From Natronohydrobacter sp. (lineage in GTDB: Bacteria > Pseudomonadota > Alphaproteobacteria > Rhodobacterales > Rhodobacteraceae): a stretch of DNA of 18,205 bases. Position numbers and translations under genes: made by a program. The stretch is taken from assembly GCA_007123015.1 (NCBI GenBank), contig SKSL01000101.1, positions 1-18,205 on the forward strand, given 5' to 3'. Numbering within the stretch: position 1 is the stretch's first letter; each line of letters begins with the position of its first letter. Shown here piece after piece: positions 14,423-18,205 of the stretch. Below the pieces are notes generated by a model. That model saw nothing but the letters and a program-made list of their open reading frames with translations, searched no databases and had not been told where the DNA came from.

Positions 14423-14501
14423 GATAAAAGCACCATTGGCCGCGCAGCATGTGATACTGTTTCAAAGCCAGCGCCATATGCCAGACCGGATCGGGGGGGA
14501 C

Positions 14502-16715
14502 ATGTCTCAAGCATCTTCACAAACAGCACCAGCCGAGACAGACAATATCGCTGATGGTGTCGATAATGAAATCGTCACCAGCAATCAGCGGGTCTTTGCC
14601 GGGGTTGTAGGGCTGGTCGTGACGGCTCTGTGTATTCTCTACACAGTCTTTCATGTCGGTGCGATGAATGGCCTGCATGACCGGATCACGGATTTTCTGG
14701 GCCTGCCCTCGGTCGATCTGACCGAGCCCTGGCGCTACCGTCTGGTCCATGTTGCAGGTGGGCTGGCGCTGGGATTTCTGCTGTTTTCCGCGCGCGCGCT
14801 GCATGATGACAGTCAGGATGCGCCTTATTCGGTTCTGGAAAAGGCACTGCTTGCGATCAGCGGCGCGCTGATCCTTCTGGCCTTCGGTCAGGTCGTGCTG
14901 ATGCTGGCCACAGGCGACCGGATCGTGACAGGTGCCCCACCCAGCAAATATATCTGGACCTTTGGCTATCCCCTGATTGGCGGGACTGTGCTTGCGCTGC
15001 TGGCAAGCTGGATCCAGCCCAAGCGCAACCGCACGCGCCTGTCCTGGGCGGATACGCTTCTGGCTGTGGCCGCGATTGTCGTGGGCATTTACATCATCGG
15101 CCATGCAGATTTCCTGCGGACCCGCGCGCAGGTCTTCCCGCATCCCAATGACATGTGGGCCTCGGTCGCGGGGATCATCCTGATCCTGGAGCTGACGCGC
15201 CGTCTTGCTGGCCTGGCGCTGGTGATCATCGTGGGTGTGTTTCTGGCCTATGGCTTCATTGGTCCCTGGTTGCCCGGCATCCTGAACCATCGGGGCTATG
15301 CGCCTGCGCGTTTCTTCGGCTTCATCTATACTGATAACGGGATCCTTGGCCCGACGACGGCGATCTCCTCGACCTATATCATTCTGTTCATCACTTTCGC
15401 AGCCTTTCTTCAGGCCAGCCGAGTGGGCGAGTATTTCGTGAACTTCGCTTTTGCCGCGGCTGGGGGCACGCGCGGGGGGCCGGCCAAGGTGGCCGTCTTC
15501 GCCAGTGGTCTGATGGGGATGATCAACGGCACATCGGCGGGGAATGTGGTCTCGACGGGTTCGCTGACGATCCCGCTGATGAAGAAAGTGGGTTACCGTC
15601 CGCAAACGTCGGCCTCGGTCGAGGCGGCCGCTTCGTCGGGTGGGCAGATCCTGCCGCCGATCATGGGGGCCGGGGCCTTCATCATGGCCGAAATCACGGG
15701 CATCGCCTATCGCGACATCGTCATCGCTGCGATCATTCCGGCGATCCTGTATTTCACCTCGGTCTATTTCATGGTGGACAAGGAAGCGCTGAAAAAAGGC
15801 ATGAAGGGCCTGCCGCGGGACATGCTGCCGCGTTTCGATGTGCTGGCGCGGCGGGCCTTCCTGTTCATTCCGATCTTCATCCTGATCGGGGCGCTTTTCA
15901 TGGGGTATTCGGTCATCCGGGCGGGCACGCTTGCGATGGCCTCTGCGGCAGTGGTCAGCTGGTTCACGCCCAACAAGATGTTAATCCGTGAAATTCTGTA
16001 TGCGTTTGAGATTGCGGCCCGCATGTCGCTGCAACTGGTGGCTGTCTGTGCTGCAGCGGGGATCATCGTCGGTGTGATCGCGCTGACCGGGATCGGCACG
16101 CGGTTCTCGTCGCTGCTCTTGGGCTTTGCTGGACAAAGCCAGTTGCTGGCACTGGTCTTTGCGATGCTGGTCGCGATCATTCTGGGCATGGGCATGCCCA
16201 CGACCGCCGCCTATGCGGTTGCAGCCGCGGTGATCGCACCAGGGCTGATCCGCATGGGGATCGAACCGCTGACCGCGCATTTCTTCATCTTCTACTATGC
16301 CGTGATGTCCGCGATCACGCCGCCTGTGGCGCTGGCGGCCTATGCGGGTGCAGCAATTGCACAATCAGATCCGATGAAGACCAGTGTCGAGAGCTTCAAG
16401 ATCGGCCTGGCCGCCTTTATCGTGCCCTTCATCTTCTTCTACAATGACGGACTGCTGATGCAGGGCGATTGGGGGAATATCATACATGTGTTTTTCACAG
16501 CGCTTCTGGGCATCTATCTGCTGGCCTCAAGCGTGCAGGGGTGGCTGTTTGGATCGATCAACTGGCCGCTGCGGCTGCTGGTGGGGGCCGCCGCGCTGGC
16601 GATGATTTCAGGCGGCATTATCTCTGATCTGATCGGGCTGGGGGTCGCAGGGCTTGTCTTCGCGCTTCAGAAATATGTGCTGGCGCCTGGCGTTGTCGCC
16701 AAAGGCGCGGAGTGA
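14502..16715 (+). CDS. TRAP transporter permease, fused 4TM/12TM (DctQM-type)
   Basis: A 737-residue integral membrane protein fusing the small (DctQ-like) and large (DctM-like) TRAP subunits, as is usual for TAXI systems. After a polar N-terminus (MSQASSQTAPAETDN...) hydrophobic spans begin at about residue 35 (GVVGLVVTALCILYTVFHVG). The DctM signature region GGTRGGPAKVAVFASGLMG-INGTSAGNVV...TGSLTIPLMKKVGY and SGGQILPPIMGAGAFIMAE lies at about 320-400. A second pseudo-symmetric half has ILGMGMPTTAAYAVAAAVIAP and ITPPVALAAYAGAAIA. It uses an ion gradient (normally Na+) to import the substrate captured by the TAXI protein. ATG 14502 is preceded by a GGGGGGGA site; a TTG at 14421 would start inside the terminator and is rejected. 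Confidence 0.94.
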   Translation: MSQASSQTAPAETDNIADGVDNEIVTSNQRVFAGVVGLVVTALCILYTVFHVGAMNGLHDRITDFLGLPSVDLTEPWRYRLVHVAGGLALGFLLFSARALHDDSQDAPYSVLEKALLAISGALILLAFGQVVLMLATGDRIVTGAPPSKYIWTFGYPLIGGTVLALLASWIQPKRNRTRLSWADTLLAVAAIVVGIYIIGHADFLRTRAQVFPHPNDMWASVAGIILILELTRRLAGLALVIIVGVFLAYGFIGPWLPGILNHRGYAPARFFGFIYTDNGILGPTTAISSTYIILFITFAAFLQASRVGEYFVNFAFAAAGGTRGGPAKVAVFASGLMGMINGTSAGNVVSTGSLTIPLMKKVGYRPQTSASVEAAASSGGQILPPIMGAGAFIMAEITGIAYRDIVIAAIIPAILYFTSVYFMVDKEALKKGMKGLPRDMLPRFDVLARRAFLFIPIFILIGALFMGYSVIRAGTLAMASAAVVSWFTPNKMLIREILYAFEIAARMSLQLVAVCAAAGIIVGVIALTGIGTRFSSLLLGFAGQSQLLALVFAMLVAIILGMGMPTTAAYAVAAAVIAPGLIRMGIEPLTAHFFIFYYAVMSAITPPVALAAYAGAAIAQSDPMKTSVESFKIGLAAFIVPFIFFYNDGLLMQGDWGNIIHVFFTALLGIYLLASSVQGWLFGSINWPLRLLVGAAALAMISGGIISDLIGLGVAGLVFALQKYVLAPGVVAKGAE

Positions 16716-16744
16716 GTTGCGCTGCCGCCCAGGTGCGATCCCCG

Positions 16745-16773
16745 GTAGGGTGCGTGCTGAGCACGCACCCTAC
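16745..16773. repeat. Perfect palindrome between convergent genes (possible dispersed REP-like element)
   Basis: GTAGGGTGCGTGC (16745-16757) pairs perfectly with GCACGCACCCTAC (16761-16773) around TGA, so the whole 29 bp folds into a 13-14 bp stem with almost no loop. There is no U-tract on either side. It lies in the 63-bp gap between the permease and the MttB-family gene. It could end transcription from both sides, or be a copy of a dispersed intergenic repeat. Only one copy is present in this window. Confidence 0.7.
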
Positions 16774-16778
16774 AAAGG

Positions 16779-18205
16779 TCACCCATAGGCATCTGGCTCT
16801 GAGATTTTGCGCTGATCAATGAAAGCCTGAATCGATTCTGCAATCGCCGGATCAAGCGCGGGCTGCTGATAATCGCCCAGCATCTTGGCCACTCGTGCCG
16901 AAGCGAGCGTCTGCGTATCGCGCGCGCCTTCCTCGTCCCAGGTCTCGAACGGTTTGTAATCCAGCAGATCTGTGCGCCAGAACGCGTCCTTGAAATTTGC
17001 CTGAGTATGCGCGCAGCCCAGATAATGCCCGCCAGGTCCCACTTCGCGGATCGCGTCCATGGCCTGACCATTCTCCGACAGGTCAATCCCGCGCGCCAAC
17101 CCATGCAATGCGCCAAGCTGATCGGCATCCATTACGAATTTCTCGTAAGAGGCCACCAGCCCGCCTTCCAGCCAGCCGCAGCTATGCAGCATGAAATTAA
17201 CCCCTGCCAGCAAGGCCATGTTCAGGCTATTCGCAGATTCATAGGCCGCTTGCGCATCGGGCAGCTTCGAGCCGCAAAACGCCCCGCCCGAGCGGTAAGG
17301 CAGCCCCAGGCGCCGCGCCAATTGTCCGGCGCCATAGGTGATAAGCGCTGCTTCGGGCGTGCCAAAAGTGGGCGCGCCGGAATTCATGTCGATCGAGGTC
17401 ACGAAAGCCCCCATGATCACTGGCGCGCCTGGGCGAACCAACTGGCTATAGGCGACGCCTGCCAGAACTTCTGCCAGCACCTGTGTCAATGTGCCTGCGA
17501 CTGTTGTCGGCGCCATGGCCCCACCAACAATGAAGGGCGAGATGATGCAGGCCTGACCTGCCTGTGCATAGACTTCCAGCGCACCCATCATGACGGAATC
17601 GAATGTGAGCGGCGAATTGATATTGATCAGCGAGGTCATCACTGTGTTCTGGTCCACGAAATCAGTCCCGAAGAGCAGCTTCGCCATCGCCACCGAATCC
17701 GCAGCGCGCACAGGTTCGGTGACCGAGCCCATGAACGGCTTGTCCGAATAGACCATATGCGCCTGCAGCATATCCAGATGGCGCTTGTTCACCGCCACAT
17801 CGGTCGGCTCGCAGACTGTGCCGCCGGAATGGTGCAGCCATTTCGACATATAGCCCAGCTTCACGAAATTGCGGAAATCCTCCATCGTGGCATAGCGCCG
17901 CCCGCCATTGGCATCGCGCACGAAAGGGGGGCCATAGACCGGGGCCAGCACCAGATTGCGCCCACCGATTTCAACATTGCGTGCAGGGTTGCGGGCGTGC
18001 TGGGTGAAGCGTTCCGGGGCCGTGGCGCAAAGCTGTCGGGCCAGACCGCACGGAATACGCACACGCTCGCCATCGACCTCGGCGCCGGCCGCGCGCCAGC
18101 GCTCAAGCGCTGCAGGGTTGTCGACGAAATTCACCCCGATTTCGGCCAGCACGGTTTCGGCATTGGTCTCGATGATCGCGAGTGCTTCTTCGTTCAGCAC
18201 TTCCA
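16779..18205 (-). CDS. Trimethylamine methyltransferase (MttB) family protein, 5' end outside window
   Basis: About 474 residues are visible. The reading frame is still open at the window edge (reads E-V-L-N-E-E-A at the start), so roughly 30-50 N-terminal residues are probably missing and the GTG at 18200 should not be taken as the start. Family blocks are ALAIIETNAETVLAEIGVNFVD, NINSPLTFDSVMMGALEVYA, PTFGTPEAALITYGAGQLARRLGLPYRSGGAFCGSK and VGPGGHYLGCAHTQANF. MttB enzymes move methyl groups from amines or betaines to a corrinoid protein. This copy has no in-frame UAG, so it belongs to the non-pyrrolysine branch, which includes glycine-betaine enzymes and many uncharacterised members. No corrinoid protein or second methyltransferase gene is in view. 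It is convergent with the TRAP permease. Confidence 0.9.
   Translation of the reverse strand, partial: EVLNEEALAIIETNAETVLAEIGVNFVDNPAALERWRAAGAEVDGERVRIPCGLARQLCATAPERFTQHARNPARNVEIGGRNLVLAPVYGPPFVRDANGGRRYATMEDFRNFVKLGYMSKWLHHSGGTVCEPTDVAVNKRHLDMLQAHMVYSDKPFMGSVTEPVRAADSVAMAKLLFGTDFVDQNTVMTSLININSPLTFDSVMMGALEVYAQAGQACIISPFIVGGAMAPTTVAGTLTQVLAEVLAGVAYSQLVRPGAPVIMGAFVTSIDMNSGAPTFGTPEAALITYGAGQLARRLGLPYRSGGAFCGSKLPDAQAAYESANSLNMALLAGVNFMLHSCGWLEGGLVASYEKFVMDADQLGALHGLARGIDLSENGQAMDAIREVGPGGHYLGCAHTQANFKDAFWRTDLLDYKPFETWDEEGARDTQTLASARVAKMLGDYQQPALDPAIAESIQAFIDQRKISEPDAYG

Noticed and set aside
14517..15605. Long antisense open frame inside the TRAP permease gene
   Set aside because: It is a compositional shadow rich in Arg, Gln, His and Asp, opposite clear transmembrane coding sequence.
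1..18205. CRISPR array, transposase or toxin-antitoxin pair
   Set aside because: No regularly spaced repeats, no transposase motif and no small TA-like gene pair with supporting motifs were found on either strand.

Overview
The window looks like an ordinary chromosomal stretch of a Rhodobacterales (Roseobacter/Rhodobacter-type) alphaproteobacterium. This rests on the high GC content and on the protein types: an NDUFA9-like SDR, an NDUFAF5-type methyltransferase, ferrochelatase, a DctBD pair and a TAXI-TRAP transporter. No database search was run, so all family calls come from motif reading.

Layout. Positions 1-690 hold two translationally coupled small ORFs (ATGA overlap), the second apparently decayed. 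They may be remains of a phage-like or integrative element, and they lie on the 3' side of a tRNA-Leu(CAG) gene (688-774, minus). The NDUFA9-like gene follows (917-1903, plus). Next is a minus-strand operon transcribed as comF - grxC - nitrilase-family amidase - marR (4584 down to 2176). A divergent plus-strand pair follows, the methyltransferase-like gene (4618) and hemH (5519-6640). hemH is closed by a 14-bp-arm bidirectional terminator that it shares with a convergent small exported membrane peptide gene (6743-6943, minus). After a 335-bp intergenic region come a CAP-domain lipoprotein gene (7279-7830, plus), trpA (7876-8667, minus) and the divergent ychF (8801-9898, plus).

The most coherent functional unit is 9936-16715: dctB (sensor kinase), dctD (sigma-54-type activator, ATGA-coupled), a TAXI-type TRAP solute-binding protein and a fused 4TM/12TM TRAP permease. 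The dctD-TAXI intergenic region holds two dyads (GATGTGT-N8-ACACATC and a slightly degenerate copy) 32 bp apart. They are followed by a -24/-12 promoter with exact GG-N10-GC spacing. This is the arrangement expected for sigma-54 activation of the transporter by the adjacent DctD. However, this DctD has GAFPGA where the sigma-54 contact loop GAFTGA is expected. A hairpin plus U-tract between the binding protein and permease genes probably lowers permease expression relative to the binding protein. The window ends in a convergent MttB-family methyltransferase gene whose start lies outside. A perfect palindrome (16745-16773) separates it from the permease gene.

I saw no CRISPR array, insertion sequence or rRNA. 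Most of the window is housekeeping. The DctD variant with its control region is the part most worth a second look.
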